Shown here: piece by piece, positions 12,941 to 26,732 of the stretch | How the letters are laid out: every line of letters starts with the position of its first letter | Numbering within the stretch: the stretch's first letter is position 1 | The notes under the pieces: model-generated | Told to the model about the DNA's origin: nothing | What the model saw: the letters and a program-made list of their open reading frames with translations, nothing else | The model's database searches: none | Position numbers and translations under genes: made by a program | Source: Dasyornis broadbenti | Taxonomy: Eukaryota > Chordata > Aves > Passeriformes > Dasyornithidae | Direction of reading: 5' to 3' | Assembly (NCBI GenBank): GCA_013397935.1 | Contig: VZRN01002966.1 | Coordinates: 26,876-90,875, forward strand | DNA: 64,000 nt

Positions 12941-13723
12941 ATTTTACATTTTTGTCTCCCTAAAAGTAAGAAACATTAGCTTTCTAACTCATGGGATTAA
13001 AAAGTCAAAGCAAACTAAAAATCTTTGAGCGTTGATTCTTCCCTTAGGCCTTTAGTGAAAAAAAAACAAACCTCAGGAAAAATGTTAATGAAAACACTTC
13101 ACCCCCCTCACTGTAACATAAAGATTATGGTTTATGTAAAAGTCTTCCAAACTTAATTGGTATTTCTTCTATTTAACTGCTTGAGCAGAAATGCATGGGA
13201 AATATCACTGAAACAACTGGGGATTTGGGCTTGGCTTTTGTTTCTTTAAATATCTAAGCAAAATTATATCTTCCACTCATGCACAAGCTCCTGCCTCATG
13301 GGGAGAAGTTTCATTAACCACATCTCCAGTATATCTTAAGATAAGTTTGATCATGACAACAGATCCTCTTAATCTTCACCTGTGCTGGTCTGTGGAGGTA
13401 TTGAGATTGGTTGGATGCAGCCTTTACCATGCTGCAGTGCCTGATTTTTGCCTAAATCTGGTTCAGATCTCAGCTCTTCTGACACCTAAATCTGATTCAG
13501 AGATGTTGAAAGTTCTCCCAGTCTGTCTTGCAGGTCAAAGAAATCTTGAAGGGTTTCAAGGATCCACTTGTTTAACCACTTATAAAAAAATGCAGATACA
13601 TCTATACAGTAAAATTGTACTAATTGTCTTTGGTAATTGGCCAATACCACGTTAATTGATTCCTTACCAGGGCTTAGCCCCTAAACTACTGCTGTAGTTC
13701 CAGTGCAGTTACCAGCAGGTTCC

Positions 13724-13773
13724 AGACTGCCAGTGGGGATCCCATGATCTGATCCTAGACTGCCAGTAGGGAT
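13724..13773. repeat. Short direct repeat, period 33
   Basis: The 17-base block at 13724-13740 (agactgccagtggggat) recurs at 13757-13773 with one substitution. It is a small local duplication with no evident function. Confidence 0.75.
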
Positions 13774-16080
13774 GGGATGCAAATGGTTCAGTGTAAGGAA
13801 ACATTCTGGTGATGGTTTTGTGTGATTCTCCTCCTCATTTTGATATCCTGTTAGCTCTAAGCAAGTCTGCTCTTGAAACTTCTGCTGTCTAGGTTGCCTT
13901 GAATGATCTCCTTTATACCTGTTGTTTCTCTCAAAGGTATTATCTGCCAATGTTCATGGACACTTCCTTATTTTCTTTATAAAAGAGCATGAAAAAATGC
14001 CAGAAAAAACTGTGCGTGTCTGACAAGAACTCAAGCAAGGTGTGGTCTGCATGCTGTGAGTGGCCTGCTGGTCTCCTTGTGTCCCTTGCCATTTTGCTAT
14101 CAGTACAGAAGTGTCTAAATAAGAGCCTACACAGGCCAGAAAATTTTGATCTTGTTTATTACAGTTGTGGTGAGGCAGTCTGAACTAGTAGATGAAGTCA
14201 ATCCTCAGTGCGACATGGATCATGCCTTCACTTTTAAGCAAAGTTGGGAATCCAGATATTTCATACTATTCTTACCTGTAAATTCTACAAATTTAAGATG
14301 AGAAACAAGGTAATTTTTTTAATCTTTAATTTTTTTTGAGGCAGAATACTTTCCCTCCTATCTTAAAACCACCATACAGCAGATGAGACATCAGCTGCAG
14401 ATCTCTTCTGGCAAGTGCTGAGCCTTAGACTCTGTTCTTGTATTTGAGTCAGAGAAAAAAAAAATAGGAGTTGTAGCAGGTCTGACACTGTTGAATTCAA
14501 AGTGCCAGTTCATCTAACTGTAAGTTCAAGGTAATTTTCCTCTGTATCATTAATGTAGATGATTAAATGAAATTATTTGGTTTTGTCAAGAAGGGATCTG
14601 TTCATAGCAGAGCCTGCAGTGTGCTCCCCAGTCTGCGATTTCTCATTGTTTTGCATTTAAAGTTAGGATGCAGTTTTTTCAATTTGGTTTCACTTAGGGT
14701 TTGGAGACAGAGATACCTTGGCTGTGGTGAGGGTTCTCAGGAGGTCCTCAGTTTTGTGGGTAGAACTTTGAGGCTTAATGAAATCAGACATAATTTTGAG
14801 AATTTCCTTGTCAGTTTCTAAGGTTGCCCCCATTTTCACTACAATAAATTGCAACACATCAGGTTTGGATCAGAAATCCTGATCATTATGTATTTGCAAA
14901 TTATACAATGGAAAGAGTAAACATCATTTTTCTTCAGCTGTGCTCTAACAGGCCTTTTTGTTATGTGATAAAAACTTATGTAGCATTTTCTGAAACCCTT
15001 CTTGGTTTTATATAGCCAGATTTTTAAATTAAGTGTTTGCATTTGCTACATTCAGAATGAGAATCAACCACCTACTGATAGGCAGCTGTTTATAGTCTTC
15101 TCTTTCTTAGTGTTTCAAATGTCATAGAGCTTTGAAAGGTGGAGAAAAACCTCTTTTGTTTGGGTGCTTGAAGAGCAAGGTGTTTAGTTTGGAGGAGGAC
15201 TGAGATATGACCTGTTTAAAGGGATCTGGTATTTCTACATGGAGAAAATAACTAGTGTTAAATTCACTGTTTTGATAATGAAAAATACCACTAATAAAAG
15301 TCAGTCAAAATGAGAACCAGGCAAATTCAACTAAATAAAGCAAATAAAACTCTCATTTGGTGCAATTATACTGACAAATCATTAGAAAAATCTGTCAAGC
15401 AATGGATTTATATTAATGTTCTCAGGACTGGATGTCATTCTAAAATATATTCCTTATTTATACACTATTGAGCTCAATATAGATTCTACTGAGTGGTAAC
15501 TCATGACACGTGGGAGGTTACACCCAATAGTTACATTTTCTTGGTAATCAGAGGTATTTAACTTCTGCTAATTGTGGAACATTGCAGTGAGTTCATGAAA
15601 GAGCAGCAGAAAGTAGCTTACAGATTGAGAGAACTGATTTTTGAGATAAAAATGTTAAATATGTATGGTTTGACACATGAAGATGTGAGAACATAGATCT
15701 GCAAATATTTATAGATGTACTGGGAATATTTAGCATAAGTGAAAAGGTTTACAGCTGGGACAAGTCAGATGAGGACGCTTCTTGGAATATGTGAAAAGAC
15801 CTTTTGCCAGTAAGGTGGATAAACTGACTTAATCATCTGAAGCTAGTCTTGAAAACTTCATTTTTAGGTCATTTATTAAAAATTAAATTTAAAAAGAGCC
15901 TATTGAAGACACAACAGCACCAGCAAAGGTGCTCTAGATCATTCTGCTGTGTTGGTCAGTGGATTTTGGAGGACGGGGTTGTCACCTGTCACACCATTAT
16001 CATCAGAGCCAAAGCTTCTCTTTCCTGTCTGGTGTCCCATTCTGAGTAATGATGGCTGTTCAAAGAAAACAGAAGAGAAG

Positions 16081-16098
16081 AAAAAAAAAAAAAAAAAA
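16081..16098. repeat. A18 homopolymer
   Basis: An uninterrupted run of 18 A follows a purine-rich stretch. I see no retrocopy body with a poly(A) signal immediately upstream. Confidence 0.9.
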
Positions 16099-19000
16099 GA
16101 AAGCATGGATATGAAAATATTCCATGGTTTCAGTTGATGGGAAAGTGAGATGAGTCAGGATGCAGAAAACTTGGCAACCCCTCCTGAGAGTTTCTTGTTT
16201 AAAGTGACTTTAAAACTAAGCTAGAGATAGAAGTGCAGTGAGATTGTTCACTGAAGTGAGCCATCATTGCAGCTGCATTTGGGGTTTAATTCTGTGATCA
16301 GTGTTACTGAAGAATATCCTCTGCTGTCATTTCAAGTAATCACAATCCTCCTGAAAGAGATTTCTAGATCACAGTGTAATTGTCACTTGCCTGAAGTTCC
16401 CATGGCCCCAGTTTTGTGACTGTTTTTGGAACCATAACTGGCATTGTAAGATTTTAAAAATACAGCATGATTCATTGTGCTGCTAACGTCTGCTTGTGTT
16501 ATATTCTCAGTTCTGCAGTAGATGATAACAGAAATTCATTTATGCAATAAATCTCTAAGACACTGTTGAATTAATTCAATTTTCAATTAAAAAGATAGTA
16601 TTTCCTAATTTTTTATCGTTAGATATCAGTATTGACTTAAATTTGCTTGTTATTCTGAGACGTTCAGATGATAAATCAATTTACTGAAAATTTTTCTTTG
16701 TAATTCTGGTTTTACCTTTACAGCTTTCTGCAATTTTGTGTCACTGGTAAAAGAAAATCTTGAACATGACATTTATGGAAGATTTTTCAAAAGCAAATAT
16801 CATGAACAGATAAGGAACATTATCAAAATGGAAAAATTTTTGGGTGCTGTGAATTTCAGTAGGCTCAATTTATTTGACCCAGACTTATTTCCTTCCCATT
16901 AGATGGGAACAGGAGTAAAACCCTTTCAAGAAGTTTTGTTCTATATCTTGGTGTCTATACATGGTCCAGTACAGCTGATGATGGTTTCATATTGTATGTT
17001 TGATACCATACTCATAGCACTGTATGTTTGGTATAAACTGACTTATTCTGGATGTGTTCAACCCAACCCTTCGAAAGGAGCTGCTAAGAGTAAAATGACC
17101 CCTAAAAAAGCCTGGGAAGCCATTGGTGACACTTCACAACGGGTGAAACGTGGTGTTCTCTGCCTTCTCTGGGGTGAATGGTAATTAACATCTAATTAAC
17201 TAAACTCAGAGGACTCAAAATCTACCCTCCTCAACCAATTAAATATTTACTGCAAACTATTCTATGGTGGTGAGTAGTCTGAAAAAGGGAGAATTAATTG
17301 TGTATATGTGTATATGTGGGCAAGACTTTCTCAGTTCCAGAAAGCTGCAGCTTATGGCTGGTGTTTCTCTGCCAAATGTGTCATTAGGCCTTTATGGTAT
17401 ATAATTTAGTCAACTTTAGATCCATTTATTATTTTGAGTGTTTTCAGGTTTTTTTAAGCTGGAACACTTTAAAATAAACTAATTTACATAGGATGGAGGT
17501 CATCACTAGTGGTCCAAGATTTAGTCAATTGCCTTAAAATCCTTAAAACAATATGATGTTTGAAATTCTCTGGTGAAGAGCTTGGTTTAAGTAAGAGGTT
17601 GCTGCCTGAACTTAGATATAGGAGTTTAGCAAAATCTCACTGGAGTTCCATTATCACATGTGCATCATTGTGATTTACCTCTCAAATCTCCTTTACTGAC
17701 ACTGAAGGTCTTTAATTCCTGTCTTGCAAGGGATGGCCTTATGTATGTTCTGCTGTGGGGAAAATTGAGATTAATTATTTGGCTTTCTTGTTAATTCTTT
17801 GTTTTCTTGGAACTTTCATAACTCAGCATCATGAGTTCTACACTGTCCTACTGATTGTAGAATTTTAAAAAAAGAGAAAAAAGTTCTGTGACTTTTCAGA
17901 TCGTCAGCACATTATTCTTAAACAACTTCAGGGGTTCGTTTTTCTTCTTTCAAACTTTTTTTTAGCATTACGTCTGATTTTCCGGAGCTTATGCTTTCTT
18001 GGTTTCCTTACTTGGATGCAGCTTCTGTTTGAAGCTTGCTGTTTAAATTAAAACGTTTTTGTAACCTTTAATTGTGTTTGGTTTTCATTGCTGTAATAGT
18101 CTCTTTGATACTGTCCTGTATTTACTCTGAAGATTTAGTGCTATCTTTTTCTACAGTCTTAATGTTACTTTCAATTTTTTCACACTAGTATCGTATTCTT
18201 CTAAGTTTCCAAGGTACTGTAATAATTCTGTAACTTTGATTTTTATTTTTTCACTTAAAAGATTTCCCTGGAGAATTAACTTAAAATTGACAGGGAAAGA
18301 ATTATTTCTCCTATATGTCTATTTTGTGTAGTGGTGGACGAAGAGGAAATAAATGTCATGATGATGAATAATTTTCAAGAATTCATATTTGGGAATTTTT
18401 AATATCAGTGATGTTGTTTAGTCCTGAAGGGTGGCTACTTGTGTAGGTCCTTTGTGGCATGAATTGTTTCATTTGCAAAGCTTTAGCTCTGCTGCCAGAA
18501 GATATTGCAGGAGGCGTGAATATTTTTTCAGACAGTTGTTTGGGTTTGGTGTGGCAGAAGTAACAAATTCTTTCCATATTGAGTTTTGTAAACTTTCATC
18601 TACACTGGAAGTTTCTCCTCTAGATCATCATATTGTTTCTACTGGAGTTGCAGAGGTTGTCTGAGACTTCACAGGTCTCATCGTTCTCTCCCAGTGATGA
18701 GGTAGAAGCAGATAAAAGCTTTTCCCTCTTTTCTTTTTTGTTCCTTTCTGGTAACTGACTAAAGTACTGCCCTTCCAGTTACTTCTTTCTTGTGAGTTGT
18801 TAAGGAAGTTTCTAACAAGAGCCATGGCTCCTTATTTGTTGTAATTTCTTGAGTTTTGACATGTTTGCTTCAGGCACTCAGCTGCCTTCCTGCATCCCCT
18901 TTAGTAGTCATTGGGGTTTTACACAAAGAGAGAGAAATCTCTTAAAATATATATTAAAAAAGCCTCCACCCCCGCTTTTGCTTTTTATTTTTGCTTAGAG

Positions 19001-20536
19001 ACATGGTTCTGACCCCAGCACTGCTTGCTTCTCTTGCAGTGCCTGGCTGCAGGTGCCATTATTGTCACTTTGTCACCTAAACCGTGACCTCCTGGGCTTG
19101 TCCTGGGAGTGCTCCTGACTCAAGGGTTGGCAAAACATTTCCTCCTGTGTGTGCTCTAGAAAGGACATCTCTTGATTTTCTGAAGAGAGTTGTATTATGA
19201 ACCAGAGAACCTGTGTCCAAAGTGAAAGAGCAGTTCTTAAATGTCGAGTTTAACACCTCTGAGTTTAATTGCCATTGGAATGGCATTTCAGTTCAATTGT
19301 AAATTATTGTGCAATGAATAGAGATATTTAAATTAATAATCTTGGTTCCCCTGGACACACAACTGAAGCTTGAACATGACTATTGAAGGATGGGTCTGAC
19401 AACTCTCCCCTCACCAGCATATTCCTCTTTCTTCCTTTTTGGGGATATTTCTGTGTTGTTCAGTAGCTTCTTAGAAAGTTTTGAATTTCAGATAGATTGG
19501 TAAAGCTTTATGTCAGCTGTCTGATTGTATTTGGCATTTTGGGACCTGGTTCTAATAAATTTTCATGCATATTATATTTTTATCACCAGTTATGCTATTT
19601 CTGCTTAGTCTCACCAGGAAGAAAAGATTGTAAATTAGAATAGAATTTTCCAGACTATTAATGAGAATAAAATGCTAATTGAAAACATTAACATTTAATT
19701 GTATTAAATAGTAACTAAACTAGTCAATTATGAATTTTATTAATATTAACTTAATAAGACTGGTAAATATTATAAAATACTATTAACTATAATTACAAAG
19801 TTTATTAGGATGAACTTTTGCAGTAAAGTTTCTACTTTGTAATTTTGTCAGTATTATTTTCTGAGGTTACCAGATATGCAGTCGGTGTATTTATATCAAA
19901 TGCTTCTGGGGAAAGTCGGATTTGAAGGATGGTAGCTGACAAATATTTTCTGTGAGAAGTGCCTGTGTTTCCCTGTCTTACAGAGGGGAGAGAGTTCTCC
20001 CTCTCAGAGAAGTTGTGCTAGAGGTTAAGTTCTTTAATTGCCAGCTTGTTTTGGTCTGTAGACAAGCCCTGGAAATGAAATTGCTCCTTGACAATGAATT
20101 TAAACCAATTTAAATTTTTGCTTGCAAATTTATGTCTTAAAGAGGTAATGTCAAGGTAATTTAAAATAATGAAACCTTTTTTTATGGGAATGTTCAAAGA
20201 ACTAAAAAAAAAAATCTGTGGATTTCTCCACAGGAGTGAATCTGAAAGCTGCAAAGTGAGAGTGTAGACAGGTGATTGAATGCTATGGGGCTTGATACTG
20301 TCCAGGTCAGAATTGTCATGGGACTGCTTCTCTTAGGATGTACCCTTCTGTTTAGTTTTAGTTAAAAAAAAAAAAAATTCTAATTGTTAAAAAGGTTGTT
20401 TTAGTAAGAGATAAGAGTACTCTTATAATTGGAGTAGGAGATAAATGTATTTCAATGTATGTATTTTTTGTATGTATATTTATACAAATGTATAAATTTT
20501 GTTTGATAGACATATTATTATATCATTATTGAAATT

Positions 20537-20562
20537 GTGCTTTTTTCCCTCCATCTGAACAG
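20537..20562 (+). promoter_or_regulatory. Splice acceptor with polypyrimidine tract
   Basis: A strong pyrimidine tract (cttttttccctcc) precedes AG at 20561-20562. The AG joins the next exon in the frame needed to complete the split serine codon of the preceding exon. The branch point is less clear than at the upstream acceptor. Confidence 0.85.
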
Positions 20563-20673
20563 CACCCGGCAGTGTCACCTCCTCCTTGATGTCTTCAATT
20601 CCACAGAGCATGAGTTGACCATCAGTGCCAGGAACAATGAAGATTTAATTCTGCATTCTGGGGAATGTCAGCG
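20563..20673 (+). CDS. TRAPPC9: TRAPPC9 internal exon (C-terminal region)
   Basis: This 111-bp exon starts with the single base c that completes AGC (serine) from the previous exon, then reads T-R-Q-C-H-L-L-L-D-V-F-N-S-T-E-H-E-L-T and on to L-I-L-H-S-G-E-C-Q, ending with two bases (CG) of an arginine codon before donor gtgaga. The core Q-C-H-L-L-L-D-V-F-N-S-T-E-H-E-L is identical to my recollection of mammalian TRAPPC9. The central part after it (S-A-R-N-N-E-D) differs, as in a surface loop. It is an exact multiple of three, so skipping it would keep the frame. It lies near residues 900-935 of human TRAPPC9, and about 210 residues of the protein should follow in exons beyond the window. Confidence 0.97.
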
Positions 20674-23600
20674 GTGAGAGCTTTCACTGTTCAAAGGGCC
20701 TGATTTTAATCCTATTATTTGTCCCTACACAACTGATGACATTTGAGGGCCTGTTTTTCTTTTTAAACATTGTACACGTGTCAAAGAATATAAAAGTTTT
20801 GCTTTCTTGAAGGTGCATCACTAAGTTTTAGCAGTATCTCAAGTTAATTCTTTTTGGCTCTGCATGTAGTAGTACTGAAAATAACAAAATAGAAAACAGT
20901 TGGTACTGAGGTGTACAGCTCATTTCACTTGCTTTTGTAGAGTGTTCGAATGTAATTTCCATGTGCTCTGAATGTAATCCTGGTGTTAAAACCTGATCTC
21001 AGTAGTTTGTTATCCTTTTCTAGTTTTAAATTCTCTTTACGTGGTTCTCCAGCCATTTCATCACTTTTTGTACAAAGAAAACTACAGGCAGAAAAAACGG
21101 AATTGAAGAAAAAGCAATTCCAGTCTCTGCAGGAAAATATATTTCAGATCAAGTAGGGTATTGTGAGTCTTGATTCTTACAACCCTACGAGTGTGATGTA
21201 CAGCTCATTATTAACCATTATTTGCCATTACATACCTGCCTGGGGTTCCTGCTGCTGGCTGTAGCCCCGGGTTGCTTGGTTTACCTTCTTCAGATGATCA
21301 TTACATCTGGATTCCAATTTCATCTTAGAAAAGGTGATAATGTGAAAAAAGGGAATCTTGCTTTTGGGTCAGGGGCTTCCTGCACTGCTCTCTTCTTTGG
21401 GAGAGTTGTGCTGCACTCTTTAAGTCCTCCAATTGAGAAACCTGCTTAGAGAGAGATGCTTTCACGTCTGCAAACCCCTGTATGAATATGAAGTTCAAAG
21501 TCAAACCATGTTAATTGCAAGGAATGCAGCTGTCAAAAAGAATTACAGGATAGGTAAAATAGCAGTAAATTTGGAATACTTTTTGCCTTGGTGACTCCCA
21601 AAGCATAACCAAGTGGAAATATATTGACTCAAACTTAGGTTGAATTTTACTTTACAAGCAGTAGACTAAATTATCAGTAACGTATAGTGCTTGTTCCTTT
21701 TATTTGGAAAGAATTGGCTTTTTTCTGTTTAAGAAAGCAGCCAAAATAGTCACCAAAATGCTCTTTTTCTTATCCACGTTTATTTCATAATTTTATTTTT
21801 GTGCCTCTTACATTTTTTTGCATTGTTTTTGTAGTTTTCAAACTCCTTGAAATTTTTCATTCCCAGTTTTTGGGACAATATATAACAAATAGAAATTAAG
21901 CTACAAATAAGGTTACAAAATTTCTTTGCATCCCTTTGATTGAATTTTATTTTCCTATGGATGTAATATTTTAAATTTAAATATCCTCAAATCATTACAT
22001 TGTAATGGATATAAATCTTTTCAATAAGTCTTTTGAAACAATCATTTCTCTAGGGAGATTGTATATGTGTTGCAAATTTAAACCTTTTAAGGATAGTGAT
22101 TTTTATTCTTATTGCAAACTATTTTTTCCTGTTGGTTAGAAATTGCACTGAGTTTTCTATCGGTTCTAAACTCATTTATTATCTACTTCTTAAATGGTAA
22201 GTGCTTTTAATTGTAACAGTGTTCATATAGCTCCTATGTTGCCATGAGTTTTAATTTTTGTTTCGGTGGATCTACTACAGAAAAGTAGGTGAAACATACA
22301 CTGGGCTTTGAAATTAGCTTCCTACTCCTAGAAAACGGAAAAAAAAAAAAAGAAGAAACCTTTCTCCTTTTTAAGCAATGGTTCTGGATCTTTGCTTTTT
22401 AACACAGGGCAGGCATTCCCTGGAATCTACATTTGAACCAAGCTTTTCCACTCAAATATGCAAAGCTTTTCACCCCATCCCTCTTTTAGATTTCTCCTTT
22501 GATTAATTTTTTTCTTTGGGACATTGATTGTTGTTAATATCTGATTAATATTTAAAGAGAGGCCTTTCAATCAAGTTCAAGGGGCTTTTTTGCCTTCCCT
22601 GTACCTTTTTGATGCTGTCCTCATTCTTAGTGTTTGCCTCATTCTACATTTATTTAAATTATGACTTTTTGCCGGCTTTGGCCTCTTTCTCTTCCTTTTG
22701 TAATTTACTCGCTTTCCATTCATCACCATCACTTTGAAATCTCCCATCCTGACAGAGTGGAGGTAGCAGGAAATTGTTTCTTTCGTCCCTGTTGTTATTG
22801 CTGGGGACTGTAAGTGTTTTCATATTCTCTGTCTCCAGACCTACAAAGAAGGATAATGCTGCATCCTGCTTACTCTGGCCTCTTTACTTCCCACTTTGGA
22901 TGTTTAGAAAGTAAAATAACTTGGAAGTTTTGATGTGTTGCTTCTCTTTGCTGTATTACAGAGTGGTCGCTGTAGAACAGAAGTTTTTCCCTCCTGTGCC
23001 TGAGGGGGAATTTGCAGGGGATTCTTGCATTGCTTCCATGGAAAATGAGAAATAGTGATGGAAGTTTCTGGGTGCTGCACTTATTAGAACACCCTCTGTA
23101 ACAGATTTGATTTATAAAGAAGGTAGACAATTGAGCATGGTGCTGGCAGTGGGAAGGGTGGAGGAAATGGAAGCAAAAATGCCAGAAAAGTCTGGGATTG
23201 TCAGCAGATCAGTGCTGGCACTGCCAAATCTTTCAGAGTCCATGTAGGGCAGTCCCTGGGATCTGTCTTGTAGTATCCATATTATTTGGAGCATTCCAAC
23301 CCTGTCCTCTTCTCTGGCTTATTTGTGTTCATGTAAAATGGATCTAATGTGTATAATTCTACACAATATTTTTATTTTAAAGTTTGAAAGGCAGTTTTCT
23401 TCAATTAACTTAGAGACAGGGCAATTAAAGCTGCTACAATAACACTGCATATGGCAGGAAAAACTGGTACTATACTACTTAGGAAAAGCCATATCCTCTA
23501 GGCCACTGAAAGACTATCTGGAAAATAGATGCCTTTTTCTACAGTAAGACCATTCTGCTGACTAGTGAAAATTATCATTTTAGCTTTCAGAAAAGCTTGA

Positions 23601-24954
23601 ACTTACAGTTTGCTGTCCTTTTTAAGCCAATAATTGAGATTATTTACTGTGAGCGTTGTAACTGTTCTTGGAGATATATAATCAGTGTTTCTGAGAAGCA
23701 ACACTCTTTCCCCTCTATTTTAGGATAGAGAAACATTTTGCTCCCTGTCATTTAATACTCAGAAATGATAATTTGGGCTCAGTGATTATTTTGTTCACTC
23801 ATCTTTCTGGCTTTCATCATTGCTTGTTTTGCAGACAGATGAAGGGATCAGCCTTTTTTTCTCCCCTATATCCCAAGATGTTAATTAGAGACCTTCATAT
23901 TCCCGTCTCTGGTTTCCACATGACTTGAAATGTTCCCTTGTACCCCATTGTGGGAAAATTTGTGACATGTTTTACTTTGAGGTCTTTTGTTCCCACAAGA
24001 TGATGGTGTGGAGGGAAGAGAACCAAGACTCCTTTGGAGTAGAGAAGGAAAAGACAGGAGGTTTGGCCTCCCTCTCCTGTGAGGCTGGTTGAAGAAAAGA
24101 CAGGAGCAAGAGTTTTAGAAGGTCATTTATTGAACTCCTGAAAATAATTTTAGGGTTCATTGCAAAGCTAGACTGCAAATCGAATTAATTTTTGCTGCTT
24201 TACACCTGCAGGAGTTTTTTTAAACTTTAATATCCACAGGGAACTGCATTGGAGAACTGATGTCCTGATGAAAAAAATGTCAGCCAGGCTTCTCTGTGGA
24301 AGTCCTGGCTGCACTGAGTGATGCTGAGGTGTTGGCAATGTCTTCAGTTTATTTAAAATATGTTTGTTATACCACACTGTGGTATCAACACGTTTTGTTC
24401 ATCTCTCCAGTTGAACATAACGACATGTGATGATGAGGGAAGCAAATTCTCACATGTCTGCTATTCGAAAGTTCAGCCTTCAGAGATCTTTCTGGACTAA
24501 CTGAGTCTCCATTTTCTTGAAGAAGAAAGCTGTTTCTTGAAGCAGTCAGCTGCACTGTTAAGGAAGTTTTGCAATGAGCAAAGTGGAAGTGTTTTGAATG
24601 TAATCGGTGGTAAATCGGAACTTGTTTATTGAGGTAATCAACAGGTTGCTCTGACATGGAAAAATATAGCAGAGAGCTCCTGAAGGGGAATTGTATTAAT
24701 GTCTGTGAACAAAAAAAAGTGTTGCCACTAGCAGTGATTTGAATTTATTGAAATCTGTAGGTACGGTAATTATTGTGTTTCTTACTTGATTATCAAACCA
24801 TTAAAATTAAATTTCATGACAGCCCTCATTTATGCGTAAATCACTTCATAATTTATGGTAATAGATGTTATCTCATTATGTGCCCCAGGATATCTCATTT
24901 TGTACAACACATCCTGCCTTGCCTTCCCATTCCCATTCTGTGCATGGTGTGTCT
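20674..24954. other. Unassigned intronic sequence
   Basis: AT-rich intron with no recognisable repeat or gene. The frames here are short and unsupported. Confidence 0.5.
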
Positions 24955-25020
24955 GGCACCCGGGAACGGCGAACATCGGCACCGTGGGAGATTGATCGTG
25001 GGGATGGTCTGAGCGGATCA
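24955..25020. promoter_or_regulatory. Isolated CpG cluster, possible regulatory patch
   Basis: Seven CpG dinucleotides fall between 24961 and 25015 (at 24961, 24967, 24970, 24977, 24983, 24997 and 25014), while the flanking kilobases have very few. No exon or transposon family was recognised here. It could be a hypomethylated element, an older exapted sequence or an unrecognised insertion. Confidence 0.3.
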
Positions 25021-26696
25021 ATCCTCTGCTCTGTCCTGTGGGACAGCAGAGCTGAGCTGGCAAAGCCTCCCACTTCCATGACACTCCACAGTGGGTGTCT
25101 GTAGATTTCAATACTGGACTTTTCAGGCTGTTCTGGCCTTGGCATGAGGACCACGGGGATTAAAGGTTGGGATGCCCAGGATAGGACTGGTGTGAGGAGC
25201 TGAGAAATGAAGAGCAAACACGACAGGACATCGTAAATGAAGGAATAGTTTTGGTGGTAATTCAAGTGGCAGAGACTTTTGTTCAAAATTTACAAATTCT
25301 GACAAGTGCTGGTGACCCAGAGGATGCTGATGTGAAAGAACCTGATTGAATTTTGGCCTTTTCATTTTTTTAATTGGGAGTTGCCTAATTAAAAATAAGC
25401 TGAAGAAATACTGCAGTAGCAAAGTCAACACTCAAGTTCAGACGTCCTTTCTGGGTCAGCAGTTTTACACTGCCTTTTAGCAGGGTTACAGGGTTAAATG
25501 AGTGGGTTTGCTTACACATATCCTCTACAGTAAGTTTTGGTTCTTTTTATAGTCAGCAGAATTAAAGGTATTTTTCTCAGTTTTGCTACGTGAACTTTTG
25601 TGTATATTGACTTCACCCAGTTTGATCTTTTTTCTGTTACATTCTAATGAAACAAGAATAATTAAAGAAAAAAATAATTATTTTCACTTTTATACCTCTC
25701 ATTGCATAATATAATGTTTCTTTCACCCATGGAAACACAAGAATTTTTTAAAAGTCCCTTGTGTGCATACTAGTTATGAGGGCCATCTCTTCTGCTTAAT
25801 TATTTGATGTGAATGCATTGATTAACTGAGCTGTGCAGTGGTACACTGCAATTTCTGCAGTATTAGTTAACAATGCACATATTGAAAACACTTTGAAATA
25901 AGTCCTCTTTCAAAGGGAACAAGAATTAAAAATTCTGCCCCATTTTGAACCAAAAGTTCTCCTAAGAAATTTATTGTCCATGATGATTTTTATTTCTCAT
26001 AGCTGCAAGTCAGTGTTTAATTTGTGTGTCTGTTTATGACAGGGCATGTTGTCAGTATGGGAGATTAATGATTTTTCCCCATACATTGCTGTTGCAATTT
26101 GTTTTAAAGACAAAGCTGCTATGAGTAAGGTTTTGCCTGCTGTCAAGAGAAAATAAAATTTCACAGCAGTTGCCCTGGGTCTTCATGTTAAATCCATGGC
26201 CAGCTGGATATTTCAGAGATACCTTCAAGTCAAATTGTATTAATTAAAACATGAAAATCGCCCTTTGTTGTCAGGGTAATTATTTTTATTTTGTCTCTTA
26301 TTTGCCAGTTTTAAAATAACTTTAATTTTTTTAAGGCTTATCTTTTTCTACTAATAGCCAAATCAATCTTGAAACATAGTACATAATTTTGAGTGGATAA
26401 TTAGTTATTTTCAAAAAAAAAATTCGTAAAGGAGTTGTTAGTTTGGGTAGGAAAGGGTGAAACATCTAGCACTGGTCAGACCCATAGTATGAGCCAGTTG
26501 TGATGTTCGTATTTGTTTCAAAGCACTTTACAAAAATTGGAGATGTTACAGGAGGGTTCTGCAAAAACTACAGAATGGCAGAATAACAAACAATAATCAA
26601 AAAAAGCAAGAGCAATAGAAGAAATAAAAAAGAGAAATTTAAGTTATGGACTGCTTTGTAGTTAAAGTACTCAAGGAATTCATTTGCATCCCATGA
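25021..26696. other. Unassigned intronic sequence
   Basis: Open frames on both strands from 24830 to 25431 overlap one another and resemble no family. The remainder is AT-rich with nothing recognisable. Confidence 0.5.
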
Positions 26697-26732
26697 AAAC
26701 CAGATGCTCTTTTGAGGTGCCTTCCAACCTTG
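26697..26732 (+). mobile_element. Probable CR1 tail fragment, sense
   Basis: A short stretch, accagatgctcttttgaggt followed by gccttccaacctt, matches the CR1 end block in sense orientation. The terminal ATTCTATG repeats have been lost or have diverged, and nothing more 5' is recognisable. Confidence 0.6.

Larger units (their letters stand above)
10035..20562 (+). other. TRAPPC9: TRAPPC9 intron, complete, 10.5 kb, phase 2
   Basis: A complete intron from donor gtgagc at 10035 to acceptor AG at 20561-20562. I see no recognisable CR1 or other transposon in it, which contrasts with the next intron. It contains a 60-bp tandem duplication (12821-12940), a short hairpin (12507-12531), an imperfect short repeat at 13724-13773 and an A18 run at 16081-16098. 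The overlapping frames at 10744-11163 (minus) and 10874-11179 (plus) are the longest here. Neither resembles a known protein, and being open on both strands argues for chance. The lysine-rich frames around 15849-16137 come from the A run. Confidence 0.9.
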
